From Mayfieldus sp963841445 (GTDB taxonomy: Bacteria; Actinomycetota; Thermoleophilia; Solirubrobacterales; 70-9), in the NCBI GenBank assembly GCA_963841445.1, contig CAWJCP010000002.1, forward strand, positions 310,001-374,000: a stretch of DNA of 64,000 nucleotides, in the 5' to 3' direction. Each line of letters starts with the position of its first letter. Position 1 is the stretch's first letter. Made by a program: the position numbers and the translations under genes. A model generated the notes under the pieces. The model saw only the letters and a list, made by a program, of their open reading frames with translations, was not told the DNA's origin and made no database searches. Of the stretch, positions 23,229-33,800 are shown piece by piece.

Positions 23229-23821
23229 GTGACGCAGCGCCGCAGTTGCGGGTCGGCGTGCTGGCCGTCCAGGGTGACTTTGGGGCCCATCTGCGCGTCC
23301 TACGCGGGCTCGGCGCCCTCGCCACCGAGGTTCGCACGCCCGAGCAGCTGCGCGGCCTCGACGGTCTCGTCATCCCCGGCGGCGAGAGCACGACCATCGC
23401 GATGGGAATGCGGGCTGCGGGGCTCGATACGGCGGTTCGCGAGCACCACGACGCCGGCCGGCCGATCCTCGGCACCTGCGCGGGGATGATCGTCTGCGAC
23501 GACCGGCATCTCGGGCTGATCGACGCGACAGCACGCCGCAACGCCTTCGGGCGCCAGCTGCAGAGCTTCGAGGCCGATCTCGAGGTCGAGGGGATCGGCT
23601 CAGAGCCGCTTCGGGCGGTCTTCATCCGCGCCCCGTGGATCGAGCGTCACGGTCCCGACGTCAGCGTGCTGGCTCGCTGGCAGGACCATCCAGTCGTCGT
23701 GCGACAGGGCACCGTTCTCGCCTGCGCCTTTCATCCCGAGCTCACCGACGATGGGCGGATCCACGCCCTCTTCCTTGCCATCGTCACCGAGGCGGCTCGC
23801 GAACGCGAGCGGGTTCCTTGA
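23225..23821 (+). CDS. pdxT: Pyridoxal 5'-phosphate synthase glutaminase PdxT
   Basis: 198 aa, GTG start overlapping pdxS. A triad class I glutaminase: GVLAVQGDF at the start, PGGEST (51-56), nucleophile C85 in GTCAGM, and H170/E172 in FHPE. It supplies ammonia to PdxS. The stop TGA overlaps the TTG start of the following aminopeptidase gene, so translation is probably coupled through all three. Confidence 0.96.
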   Translation: MSDAAPQLRVGVLAVQGDFGAHLRVLRGLGALATEVRTPEQLRGLDGLVIPGGESTTIAMGMRAAGLDTAVREHHDAGRPILGTCAGMIVCDDRHLGLIDATARRNAFGRQLQSFEADLEVEGIGSEPLRAVFIRAPWIERHGPDVSVLARWQDHPVVVRQGTVLACAFHPELTDDGRIHALFLAIVTEAARERERVP

Positions 23822-24922
23822 GGGACCCCCGTGTCACCAACCTGGCCCGGATCCTGGTCGGATACTCGACCGCGGTCAAGGAGGGCGACGCGGTGACGAT
23901 CGACGGGGAGAGCCCGGCCGAGCCACTGCTGACCGCGATCTACGAGGAGGTCCTGAAAGCAGGTGGCCATCCGATCCTGCAGATGTCGGTCGAGGGGCAG
24001 GACGCCATCTACTACGAGAACGCCAATGATCGCCAGCTCGATTGGATCTCGCCGGTTTCGCGCTGGACCGCGGAGCAGGCCGACGTGCGGATCTCGGTCG
24101 GCGCCAGCACCAACCCGCGCGAGCTCTCGGGCGTGCCCCCTGAGCGTCAGCAGCGCCGCTCGCAGGCGACCGGGGACCTGATGGCGAAGAGTGATGGAGC
24201 GGAGCGCCGCCGGCTCCTATCGCTGGTGCTACACGTTGTTTCCGACTGCTGCCTATGCGGCGGAGGCGGAGATGAGCCGCAGCGAGTACGAGGACTTCTA
24301 CTTCTCCGCCTGCCTCGCCGACGCAGGCGATCCGCTCAGCAACTGGAAGCAGGCCTCCGAGGAGACCCGGCGCCTGGCGGAGTGGATCGATGGGCACGAG
24401 GAGGTACGCGTCACGGCTCCCGGCACCGACATAAGGCTGGGGATCGCCGGGCGCAAGTTCATCGGCTCGGTGGGACGCCACAACATGCCCGACGGTGAGT
24501 TCTTCACCGGGCCGGTCGAGGACTCGATCGAGGGCGAGGTGACCTTCCACCTGCCCGCCGTGCTGCGCGGCCGGGAGGTCGCGGGGGTGCGCCTGCGCTT
24601 CGAAGCGGGAAAGGTGGTCGACGCCAGTGCTGAGCGCGGCGAGGATTACCTGATCAATCTGCTCGACACCGACGACGGCTCACGCCGGCTCGGCGAGCTG
24701 GGGATCGGCACCAACTACGAGATCGACCGCGGCACCCGCGAGGTCCTGCTCGACGAGAAGATCGGCGGCACCGTCCACATGGCCCTCGGGCGCTCCTATC
24801 CGGAGACCGGCGGCGTCAACGAGTCGGCTGTCCACGAGGACCTGGTCTGCGACCTGCGCCAGGGCGGCAGGATCGCCGTCGACGGCGAGGACCTCCAGGT
24901 CGACGGCAAGTTCGTCGTCTGA
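23818..24922 (+). CDS. M29-family aminopeptidase (one frameshift)
   Basis: The TTG at 23818 starts MRDPRVTNLARILVGYSTAVKEGD, the usual opening of thermophilic (AmpS/T-type) M29 aminopeptidases. The frame breaks at about 24190 and resumes one base later as MERSAAGSYRWCYTLFPTAAYAAEAEMS and then runs to VDGKFVV at 24922. The second part keeps the metal-site segments (GEDYLINLLDTD, ELGIGTNYEID, GGTVHMALGRSYPETGG, HEDLVCDL). Removing one base near 24190 restores a single protein of about 367 aa, the family length. I treat the break as a probable assembly error. Confidence 0.8.
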
Positions 24923-24952
24923 TCGGCGCGCCGAGGCTCCGCCCCCTGCCCC

Positions 24953-25060
24953 GGACTGATGCTTTTTGACCCCGATAGGGGCGCGAAAGCATCAGCGCAC
25001 TGGGGGTCCTCCTCGGACTGATGCTTTTTGACCCCGATAGGGGCGCGAAAGCATCAGCGC
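24953..25060. terminator. Tandemly duplicated bidirectional hairpin
   Basis: Two near-identical 48-bp units, with hairpins at 24956-24995 and 25018-25057. Each pairs CTGATGCTTT with AAAGCATCAG and holds an inner ACCCC-GATA-GGGG stem. They lie between the convergent aminopeptidase and membrane-protein genes. T-rich flanks on both strands suit termination in both directions. Confidence 0.7.
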
Positions 25061-25082
25061 ATTGTGGGGTGTTCCGTTGGCG

Positions 25083-25526
25083 CTACTGGCTCGGCAACGG
25101 CGAGCCGGCGGCGATGAAGAACCACAGCGTCATCGAGATGATCGCGAGGATCACCGAGGTGACGATCACAGCCTCCAGCACGGTCGGGTTCGCGCGCGGC
25201 GCCTCGCTGTCGCGCAGGCTCTTCAGCCAGCGCGGCCGGATCGGGCCCACGTCTCTCTCGCCGGTGAGGTGGATGTAGACGCGATTGAGCCTGCCCAGCA
25301 CCCAGGAGATGATCAGGATCGAGGTCACGAACCCGAAGAGGACGACCATGTAGGGGCCGCCCGACGGCGCTTGGCCCTTGGAGATCTGCGAGGCGACCCA
25401 AACCCAGCCGAGCGGGATCGCAGTCCACATCGAGAGCGCCGCCAGAACCATCAGGCAAACGAGGAGCGTGGCCGCGACGTTGCGACCTGCACGCTGGGCG
25501 GCATTGGGCGTGGGCATTCCCTCCAT
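25083..25526 (-). CDS. Three-helix membrane protein
   Basis: 147 aa. Hydrophobic segments at about 17-45 (VAATLLVCLMVLAALSMWTAIPLGWVWV), 58-77 (PYMVVLFGFVTSILIISWVLG) and 120-142 (AVIVTSVILAIISMTLWFFI), with a basic loop after the second (RLNRVYIHLTGERDVGPIRPRWLKSLRDSEAPRA). I do not recognise the family. It is divergent from yebC with only 11 bp between starts, so the promoters overlap the opposite gene. Confidence 0.65.
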   Translation of the reverse strand: MEGMPTPNAAQRAGRNVAATLLVCLMVLAALSMWTAIPLGWVWVASQISKGQAPSGGPYMVVLFGFVTSILIISWVLGRLNRVYIHLTGERDVGPIRPRWLKSLRDSEAPRANPTVLEAVIVTSVILAIISMTLWFFIAAGSPLPSQ

Positions 25527-25537
25527 ACAATCGACCT

Positions 25538-26285
25538 GTGTCTGGTCACTCTAAATGGTCGTCGATAAAGCACCGCAAAGCGGCCGCCGATGCGAAACGA
25601 GGCCAGCAGTTCACGAAGTTGGCGCGTGCGATCACGGTCGCGGCCCGTGAGGGCGGGGGAGACGCGGATGCAAATCCGGCCCTCGCGACAGCGGTCCAGA
25701 AAGCCCGCGACGCCTCGATGCCGAAGGACAACATCCAGCGCGCGATCGATCGCGGCAGCGGGGCCGGAGCCGACGCGGCGGCGATCGAGCGGGTTGTCTT
25801 CGAGGGCTACGGGCCGGGTGGAGCGGCGATTCTGGTCGAGGCGCTGACCGACAACCGAAACCGGACGAGCGCCGAGGTCCGCCACGCGTTCACGAAGCAC
25901 GGCGGCAGCCTCGGCGAGCCCGGCTCGGTGGCCTGGATCTTCGAGAAGCGGGGGGTGGTCGTCGTCGACGCCGAGTCGCTACGGGGAGGATGACCTGATC
26001 GCGGCGATCGACGCGGGAGCAGAGGACGTGCAGCGAGACGGAGATCTGCTCAAGGTGATCACCGATCCCTCCGACCTCGCCGCGGCCCGCGAGGCGTTGG
26101 AGGGAGCCGGGGTCGAGGTCCAGTCCTCCGACCTTGCGATGGAGCCGGGAAACGTGGTCGAGGTCGACGAGTCCTCCGCCAAGCCGCTGCTGCGGCTGCT
26201 CGACGCGCTCACCGAGCATGACGACGTCAACGAGGTGCACGCGAACTTCGACATCCCTGAGGAGATCCTCGAGACCGTCGCCTGA
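25538..26285 (+). CDS. yebC: YebC/PmpR-family protein (one frameshift)
   Basis: GTG start at 25538, SGHSKWSSIKHRKAAADAKRG being the family signature, followed by NPALATAVQKARDASMPKDNIQRAI. The frame breaks near 25976, where GAGTCGCTAC probably should read GAGCGCTAC (one extra T); the other frame then continues GEDDLIAAIDAGAEDVQRDGD to the end. Corrected length is 248 aa, as expected. YebC proteins act as translation factors relieving ribosome stalling or as regulators. It precedes the ruvCAB region as in most actinobacteria, though a kinase gene on the other strand lies between. Confidence 0.88.
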
Positions 26286-26309
26286 GGTCGCTGCAGGCTT
26301 CGTCCTCGC

Positions 26310-27841
26310 TCAGCCGGGCCCGACGCCACCGCTGCCCGGCTGCTGTGCGGGCGGCCCCTGCGCAGAGCTGTTGCTCTGCTCGTCATCGTCCCCGTCGGCG
26401 CCGGGGGCGGGGGCTCCGGTCCCGCCGCTCGAGCTCACACCGGCCTCCTGCTGGGCGAGCGCCAACTCCTTCGAGACGACGCCGCGTTGGTTGTTGGTCA
26501 GCTGCAGCCGCTGCCGTAGCAGCGGGATCGCGTCCTCGGGGTGGCCGGCGAGCCGCAGCGCGTGGGCGAGGTTGTAGAGGGCGTAGGCGTAGTCGATGTC
26601 GGTCGAGCCGTCCGGGAAGGCGTCCACCGCCCGCCGCAGGACCCCGATCGCGTCGGCGTAGCTGCCCTGCTGAAGCAGCGAGAAGCCCTGGCCGTTGAGC
26701 TCCGCGCCGAGCGCCGCGCCGGTCAAGGGGGCCGGCTCGGTGGTGGCCGGCTTCGCCTTCGTGGTCACCGTGTTGGTCTTTGTCTTCACGCGGACCGGCT
26801 CGGTCGCGGCCGCCGTTCCCGGAGCCGAGCGCGAGGACCGCGATCACGACGCCGAGCGCCGCCGCGAGCGCCGCGAGCGCCGCGAGCGCCGCGGTGCGAC
26901 CGCGCGTCCAGCCCCCGACGGGCCTGGGCGCGGCGGTTGGGGACGGGTCGATCGCCGCCGGCGATAGGGGCTCGGCCGCAAGCTGGGCGGTCTCGATCAG
27001 GGTCTGGCGCCGCCGAGATCGACTCCCCTCGCAATGCGGCCGAGAGGCGAACGGTCAGCTCGCCGGCGCTCCGCGGACGGCGGCTGGGGTCGCGGGACAG
27101 GCCCTCGGCGAGGACCAAGGCGACGCCCGCCGGAGCCTGCGGCCAGACCTCGCGCAGGTCGGGCGGCTCCCCCGCGGTGACGATCTCTGTCGGGGTCTGG
27201 CCCCGCTGCGCCTTGCGGCCGCTGAGCGCTTCGAAAGCGACGGCCGCCAGCGAGTAGATGTCGGCGGAGGGGGCGTCGGGGGCGCTTTCAAGCCGCTCCG
27301 GGGCGATGTAGGAGAGCGTCCCGATGATGTCGTTGACGCTCGTGATGCGAGTCGCGTCGACGGCCGTCGCGATCCCGAGGTCGGCGAGCTTCGCGACTCC
27401 GTCGCGCGCGGTCAGCACGTTCGAAGGCTTGACGTCGCGATGGATCACCCCGGCTGCGTGGGCATGGTCCAGCGCGGCGCCGATCTGGACGAGGACCTCG
27501 CTGGCGCGGTCGGCGTCGAGCGGGCCGCGCAGCAGCTGCTGCTTCAGCGAATCTCCTTCTACGTACTCCATCACGATCAGCAATGAGTCGTCGTCGGTCG
27601 TCGAGTCGAAGATCGAGACCACATTGGGGTGATTGAGCGAGGCGCCGAGGCGGGCCTCGCGCCGGAAGCGGGCCAGGGCGTCCTCGGGGCTGGAGGTGCG
27701 CAGCCGCTTCACCGCGACAAGCCGACCGAGGCGCTCGTCCTCGGCCAGCAGCACGCTGGCCATCCCGCCGGAGCCGAGTTGGCTGATGACTCGATAGCGA
27801 CCGGCAAGGGGGGGCGCGTTCTGGGTCGGCTCTGAGCGCAT
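26310..27841 (-). CDS. Receptor-like Ser/Thr protein kinase with extracytoplasmic TPR region (two frameshifts)
   Basis: From the ATG at 27841: kinase domain residues about 14-270 with glycine loop LGSGGMASVLLAED, VAVKRL, catalytic HRDVKPSN, DLG in place of DFG, and APERLE. The frame then shifts near 27010 to read LIETAQLAAEPLSPAA and a membrane helix (AALAALAALAAALGVVIAVLALGSG), and again near 26817 to continue TAAATEPVRVKTKTNT. The outer part holds about two TPR-like repeats (GQGFSLLQQGSYADAIGVLRRAVDAFP; YNLAHALRLAGHPEDAIPLLRQ) and a Pro/Gly tail. Each shift is one base, so I join the pieces. A PknB-type sensor whose TPR may bind a ligand or protein; its N-terminal lobe has no PASTA. Confidence 0.75.
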
Positions 27842-27929
27842 CCCGGCAAAGCCTTCCACAGCCGCCTAAGAGATTGGCAATCGTGCGACCGGGGCAAGGC
27901 ATCCGGGGCTGGCCGCAGAATGGGTTTCA

Positions 27930-28511
27930 ATGAAGGTCGTCATGGGAGTCGATCCCGGTGCGGCCAACCTCGGTTTTGGAGTCGTGCGGATCGAGGGTGC
28001 CCACATGGTCGCGCTGGACGGTGGAGTAATCGAGACACGCTCGGGCGAGCCGCCCGAGCTGCGGCTCTCGCGCATCCACAAGGCGCTCTCGGAGCTGATC
28101 GACTGGCATCAGCCGACGGCGGTGGCGCTCGAGCAGCTGTTCTTCAGCCGCAACGTCGCCTCCGCGATGACCGTGGGCCAGGCTTGCGGCGTCGCCTTGC
28201 TGGCCGCCGGCCAGCGCGGCGTGAGCTGCTTCACCTACACACCACAGGCGATCAAGATGGCGGTCTGCGGAAGTGGCGCGGCTGGCAAGAAGCAGGTCCA
28301 GCGCATGGTCGGGACCCTGCTCGGGCTTCCCGAGCCCCCGGCCCCGGATCACGCCGCGGACGCCCTCGCCGTCGCGATCTGCCATGCCGGCGGGGGCGAT
28401 CTTCAGGATGAGATCAAGCTTCGACGAACCAGCGACGACCCCACCACGCCCGGAGGCGAAGCACAGGACGTGCCGGGGATCGGCTCCGGCGTGGAGAAGA
28501 TGCCCGGATGA
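27930..28511 (+). CDS. ruvC: Holliday junction resolvase RuvC
   Basis: 193 aa. Catalytic acidic residues are D8 (MGVDPG), E68 (VALEQLFF), D140 and D144 (PDHAADALAVA), all present with H141. FFSRNVASAMTVGQACGV is the family's conserved helix. It resolves Holliday junctions on the RuvAB complex. The C-terminal 35 residues are a variable polar tail. Overlaps ruvA by 4 bp. Confidence 0.97.
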   Translation: MKVVMGVDPGAANLGFGVVRIEGAHMVALDGGVIETRSGEPPELRLSRIHKALSELIDWHQPTAVALEQLFFSRNVASAMTVGQACGVALLAAGQRGVSCFTYTPQAIKMAVCGSGAAGKKQVQRMVGTLLGLPEPPAPDHAADALAVAICHAGGGDLQDEIKLRRTSDDPTTPGGEAQDVPGIGSGVEKMPG

Positions 28512-29104
28512 TCGCCGCGGTGCGCGGGCAGGTCCTGGTGCGTCGCCCAGACCACGTCGTCATCGACGCCGGCGGCGTCGGCTATCGGTTGGCGGTCTCC
28601 GCGGAGACGCTGAAGGCCGTGCCGGCAACGGGACGGGAGGGGTTCCTGCATGCGGAGTTGATCGCGCGCGACGACTCGCTTGCGCTCTACGGCTTTGCCT
28701 CCGAGGAGGAGCGCGACCTGTTCCGGGAGCTGATCTCGGTCAGCGGGGTCGGGCCGAAGGTGGCGATCGCTGTGCTGAGCGGCGGTGCCCCGCGCGACAT
28801 GCTGCGCGCGATCGCCGCCGGAGACGCGAAGCGCTTTCAGGCCGTGCCGGGGATCGGCAAGCGAACCGCGGAGCGGATCATCGTCGAGCTGCGCGAGAAG
28901 GTGGCCGGGAGCCTTGAGGAGTCGATCGCGAGCGGGACCAAGCAGGGAGGGGATCCGTGGACGCTTGCCCGCGACGGCCTCGTCAACCTCGGCTACTCGC
29001 CCGCGGAGGCGGAAGAGCTGCTCCAGGGAGTCGAGAGCGATGAGCCCGAGGAGCTGATCGCGCAGGCGCTGCGCCGTGCCGGAGAGGCGAGGTCGGCGGC
29101 ATGA
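28508..29104 (+). CDS. ruvA: Holliday junction helicase subunit RuvA
   Basis: 198 aa. Begins MIAAVRGQVLVRRPDHVVIDAGGVGYRL (OB fold), then two helix-hairpin-helix motifs (LISVSGVGPKVAIAVLSG and FQAVPGIGKRTAERIIVELREK) and a C-terminal RuvB-binding domain (LVNLGYSPAEAEELLQG). It binds the junction as a tetramer and loads RuvB. Overlaps both ruvC and ruvB by 4 bp. Confidence 0.97.
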   Translation: MIAAVRGQVLVRRPDHVVIDAGGVGYRLAVSAETLKAVPATGREGFLHAELIARDDSLALYGFASEEERDLFRELISVSGVGPKVAIAVLSGGAPRDMLRAIAAGDAKRFQAVPGIGKRTAERIIVELREKVAGSLEESIASGTKQGGDPWTLARDGLVNLGYSPAEAEELLQGVESDEPEELIAQALRRAGEARSAA

Positions 29105-30231
29105 CCGAGTTGCCCGAGATCGACGGAAAGCGGATCGCGATCAGCGGCCCAGGCCGGCATCCTGTCGAGGACCGCGCCGCCCGCGGACGCGAAGCGGAGC
29201 AGGCGGCGCGCATCGATTCTCGTCTCCCCGATGCCCGGACGGGCACCGGGGACGAGGAGCTCGACCGCTCGCTTCGCCCGCCGACCCTGGCCGACTTCGT
29301 AAATCAGGAGCAGGTCACCGATCAGCTGGCGATCTTCATCGAGGCGGCGAAGCGGCGCGGCGAGCCGCTCGACCACGTGCTCCTCGCCGGCCCGCCGGGG
29401 CTCGGAAAGACCTCGCTTGCCTTCATCGTCGCCGCCGAGCTCGGCGTCCCGCTCGTGCAGACCGCTGGCCCCGCGCTGGAGCGCAAGGCGGACGTCGCTG
29501 CGTTTCTGACCGCCCTGGAGCCGGGCAGCGTCTTCTTCATCGACGAGATCCACCGTCTCGGGCGCGCCGTCGAGGAGACTCTCTACCCGGCCATGGAGGA
29601 CTCACGGCTGCCGGTGGTCCTGGGTCAGGGAGCGGGCGCTCGAACCGTCACCCTGCCGCTGCCTCCCTTCACCCTGGTCGGCGCCACGACCCGCAGCGGC
29701 CTGCTGACTACGCCGCTTCGTGATCGCTTCGGCGTCTCGCATCGGCTCGAGCACTACGGCCCTGCCGACCTGGCGCGGATCATCGAGCGCTCCGCTCGGA
29801 TCCTCGGGGTCGAGGTGGAGCCCCAGGGGGCGATTGCGATCTCGGAGCGCTCACGGGGCACGCCCCGGGTCGCGAACCGGCTCCTGAAGCGGGTGCGCGA
29901 CTTCGCGCAGGTGAAGAACGAGGGGATCGTGACCGCCGACGTGGCCCTCGCGGCGCTGGAGATGCTCGAAGTCGACCCGGCCGGCCTCGACCGCCACGAC
30001 CGAATCTTGCTGGAGACGATCGCGAGCAAGTTCTCCGGCGGCCCGGTCGGGCTCTCGACCCTGGCCGTCGCGATCGGCGAGGAGCAGGACACGATCGAAG
30101 ACGTGCTGGAGCCCTATCTGCTCCAGCAGGGCCTGCTGAAGCGCACACCGCGCGGCCGGGTGCTGACCAGGCGTGCCTTCGAGCACCTCGACATTCCCGT
30201 GCCCGAGGGCGCCGCGGCGACCCTGTTCTGA
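29101..30231 (+). CDS. ruvB: Holliday junction helicase motor RuvB
   Basis: 376 aa. AAA+ motifs are intact: RPPTLADFVNQEQV, Walker A GPPGLGKTSLA, Walker B FFIDEIHRL, sensor 1 GATTRSGLLTTPLRDRFG, sensor 2 RSRGTPRVANRLLKRVRDFA, then the winged helix (TIEDVLEPYLLQQGLLKRTPRGR). Compared with the usual 335-350 aa it has about 30 extra residues before the core, a polar stretch (GREAEQAARIDSRLPDARTG). Forms the hexameric motor with RuvA and completes a tightly overlapping ruvCAB operon. Confidence 0.97.
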   Translation: MTELPEIDGKRIAISGPGRHPVEDRAARGREAEQAARIDSRLPDARTGTGDEELDRSLRPPTLADFVNQEQVTDQLAIFIEAAKRRGEPLDHVLLAGPPGLGKTSLAFIVAAELGVPLVQTAGPALERKADVAAFLTALEPGSVFFIDEIHRLGRAVEETLYPAMEDSRLPVVLGQGAGARTVTLPLPPFTLVGATTRSGLLTTPLRDRFGVSHRLEHYGPADLARIIERSARILGVEVEPQGAIAISERSRGTPRVANRLLKRVRDFAQVKNEGIVTADVALAALEMLEVDPAGLDRHDRILLETIASKFSGGPVGLSTLAVAIGEEQDTIEDVLEPYLLQQGLLKRTPRGRVLTRRAFEHLDIPVPEGAAATLF

Positions 30232-30277
30232 TCGTGCCGGCGACTCAGCCGGCGCCAATTTGTAGCCTGTTCTCAGC

Positions 30278-30766
30278 ATGCCGTTCTTCATCTGCCCCAA
30301 CTGCGGCAACCGAGAGGTCAGCGGCGACCGCAACGCCGGTTTCAGCACCCGTCCGAAGGGTTGCTCGAAGTGCGGCTTCGGATTTCTCTTCGAGCTGCTC
30401 GACGACTACTACCCGGCGCCAAACGCCGCCTTCTTCGTCTGCGACAAGGAGAGCCGCGTGATCGGCGCCGGCCGCGGCACGTTTGAGCTCACCGGCCTCG
30501 CCGAGGATCAGGTGATGGGGCGCCCGGTCAAGGAGGTCCTGGGGTTGCGCTGGCTCGAGCAGGGCGACGGGGGCGAGGAGGCCGACACCAACGGCGACGG
30601 CTTCACCGATCCGATCGAGACCTCGCTGGAGTGGGGGGTCCGCTCGCTTGGCAAGCGGGTCTCGGTGAACGCCGAGGGCGACCTTCCCGCTGAGGCGGTG
30701 GCCGACGTCTTTCCCGGCTACGACGAGGACGGCGGACTGCTGATCGTTCTCACGCCAGAGTCCTAG
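30278..30766 (+). CDS. Zinc-ribbon protein with PAS-like domain
   Basis: 162 aa. FICPNCGN and GCSKCGFGF form a four-Cys zinc ribbon (residues 5-33), followed by a PAS-like fold: PNAAFFVCDKESRVIGAGRGTFELTGLAEDQVMGRPVKEVLGL. It lies between ruvB and secDF, where other actinobacteria have yajC or apt. The combination suggests a sensor that binds a ligand or nucleic acid, but no known function. Confidence 0.65.
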   Translation: MPFFICPNCGNREVSGDRNAGFSTRPKGCSKCGFGFLFELLDDYYPAPNAAFFVCDKESRVIGAGRGTFELTGLAEDQVMGRPVKEVLGLRWLEQGDGGEEADTNGDGFTDPIETSLEWGVRSLGKRVSVNAEGDLPAEAVADVFPGYDEDGGLLIVLTPES

Positions 30767-30802
30767 GACGCACGTCGTGACCCACCGCCGAAGGCAGCAC
30801 TG

Positions 30803-33800
30803 ATGACCGGTCGACGCCGAAACCTTTTCATCCTGCTCTTCGTGGTCGGGCTGGTCGTCGCCTCGGGAGCGGTGATCGCCTCCAAGAAGACCCAGCTCGG
30901 CCTCGACCTGAGGGGCGGCGTGGAGCTGATCTATCAGGGCCGCCCGACCCCGCAGCAGCCCGAGGTGACCGGGGAGGCGATCAATCAGTCGATCGACATC
31001 ATTCGTCAGCGGATCGACGCCTTCGGCGTCGCCGAGCCGGAGATCTCGCGTCTCGGCGCGGACCAGATCAGTGTCGGGCTGCCGGACGTAAAGAACGCCA
31101 GCCGCGCCGCTGACCAAGTCGGCACCACCGCGCAGATGTACTTCTACGACTGGGAGCCGAACCTGATCGGCCCGGCTCGCCAGATCGCCGGCACCCCGGG
31201 AGTCAACCCACCCTCCGGGCCGTTGACCGCGCTGCAGGCGGCCTGGAAGAAGGCCGGGCGCAAGCCCAACGACCCGCTCAACCAGGGCCTTATCGCCGCC
31301 GGAGCGGAGCCGACCGCCTACGACGCGGCCCAGCTCGCCTCCAAGCAGCCGCCACAGCCTGACTGCAAGGACTGCACGGCGCCGAATCGCTTCTACCTCT
31401 TTTCGCGCGACAAGTCGCACCGCCTGATCGCCGGGCCGGAGACCGAGCGCCATGACCTCTTCGTCAGCCCGACCGGGCAGAAGCGCCCCCGCAACGGGCT
31501 CGTGGTCGAGGTCCCGAAGGGGACCCTGGTGGTCTCCGAGCAACCGATTGACCCCAACAGCGGCGACACGGTGCCCGAGGGGGATGCGAAGCCGGGCTGG
31601 TTCACGATCAAGGACCGTCCGGCGCTGGCCGGGACCGAGATCCGCAACCCGGAGCAGAACTTCGATCCCCAGACGCAGGCGCCGATCGTCACCTTCGACT
31701 TCACCGACACCGGTCGCAGCGAGTTCCAGGACGTCACCCGCAAGATCGCCCAGCGAGGGGCGGCGAGCTACCTGCCGAGCTCCGGCGTCTCGCCCGACCA
31801 GGCCTCGGGTCACTTCGCGGTCGTGCTCGACAACGCGGTCGTCTCGCGGCCGATCATCAACTTCCAGGAGAACCCGGACGGCATCGACGGGCGCCAGGGC
31901 GCCCAGATCTCCGGCCTCAGCATCACCGAGGCGCAGAACATCTCCAAGCTGCTGCGGATCGGCGCCCTCCCGATCGACCTGAAGCTGATCAGCCAGAGCG
32001 AGGTCTCGGCGACCCTCGGCGAGCAGGCGCTGCATGAGGGCCTGCGGGCCGGAATCGCGGGCCTGATCCTGGTTGTGCTCTTCCTGATCGTCTTCTACCG
32101 CTTTCTCGGCATCGTGGCGAGCCTCGCGCTGGGCGCATACGGGGTGATCTTCTTCGCGCTGATCAAGCTGATTCCGATCACCCTGACGTTGCCGGGCATA
32201 GCGGGGTTGATCCTCACAATCGGGGTCGCGGCCGACTCCAACATCGTGATCTTCGAGCGCATCAAGGAAGAGGTGCGCACCGGGAGATCGATGTCCTCGG
32301 CGATCGCGGCCGGCTACCGGCGCGGGATCGCGACGATCATCGACGCCAACGTGGTCACGCTTCTGACCGCGTTCATCCTCTTCGTACTCGCCACCGCCGG
32401 CGTCAAGGGCTTTGCGTTCACCCTCGGGGTCGGGACGATCGTCTCGCTGCTGACCGCCGTCGTGTTCACCCAGGCGCTGCTCAGCTCGATCAGCCACTCC
32501 CGCTTCCTGCACTCGCCCGCGGCGCTCGGGGCTGGGACTCAGCGCGCCCGCTGGCACTTCGACTTCATGGGCGCCAGCCGCTGGTTCTTCACCGTCTCCG
32601 GGCTGATCCTGGCGGTTGGGGCGATCTCGATGGCCACCAAGCAGCTGAACCTCGGGATCGACTTCGAGTCGGGGACCCGGATCGCCGTCTCGCTTGAGCG
32701 GCCGACCGACGACAACGGGGTTCGCGACTCGCTCGACAAGGCCGGGATCGGCGACGCGGAGGTCCAGCAGGTGACCGACCCGACCTTCGGCGCCAACACC
32801 TTCCAGATCCAGAGCCGCACCCTGCAGCCGGGCCAGGTCGACAAGGCCCGCTCGGCACTGCAGTCTGGGTTCGGGATCAAGGCCGGCAGCTTCGAGAACC
32901 AGAGCGTCGGCCCGACGTTCGGCTCGACGGTCGCCAACAACGCCGCGAAGGCGATCTTCTTCTCGATCCTGCTGATCTGCGGCTACGTCGCGATCCGCTT
33001 CCAGCCCAAGTTCGCGATCCCGGTGCTGATCGCGCTCTTCCACGACATCCTGATCACCGGCGGGGTGTACTCGCTGACCGGCAGGGAGGTGACCAGCGGG
33101 ACCGTCGCCGCGTTCCTGACCATCCTCGGGTACTCGCTCTACGACACGATCATCGTCTTCGACCGCATCCGCGAGAACCTGCCGCGGATGCCGCGGGCGG
33201 CCTTCTCGCAGATCGTCAATCGCTCGATGAGCGAGGTGATGACCCGCTCGCTGGCGACCAGCTTCTCGACCCTGATCGGAGTCACCTGCCTGCTGATCTT
33301 CGGCGGCGCGACCTTGAAGGACTTCGCCTTCGCGATGCTGGTCGGGATCGCATCCGGGACTTACTCATCGATCTTCATCGCCTCGCCGGTGCTGACTGCC
33401 TGGAAGGAGCGCGAGCCGGAGCTGCGCGCCCGCAAGGAACGCATCGTGTCGGCGAGTGGTTCGGTGCCCGCCTTCATGGAGGAGCTGCCGGTGGCGAAGA
33501 TCGACGCGGAGGCTCAGGAGGCCGAGCCGGAGCCCGCGGCCCCGGCGGTCGAGGAGCCGCAGCTGACCACCGCGTCGCGCTCCGAGGGCCGCCGCTCGCA
33601 GGCTGAGATCCTGCGCGAGGCCGGAATGGAGGGCAAGCGCTCCCGCAGCGGCGAAGGTGTGGTGGAGGGCGATGGAAGCGGAGACGGCGCCGGCGCGGCA
33701 TCCGAGGACGCTGCGCTCGGTAGCGGCGGCGACGGTGAAGCAGCGCCGCGTAGCGGCAAGAAGGGCTCAAAGCGCCGCTCCCGCCAGCGCCGCCGCAAGC

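Noticed and set aside
30245..33043. A 932-codon open frame on the minus strand opposite secDF
   Set aside because: It is the antisense shadow of secDF in GC-rich DNA. Its product is a charged, motif-less protein, whereas the + strand encodes a complete SecDF.
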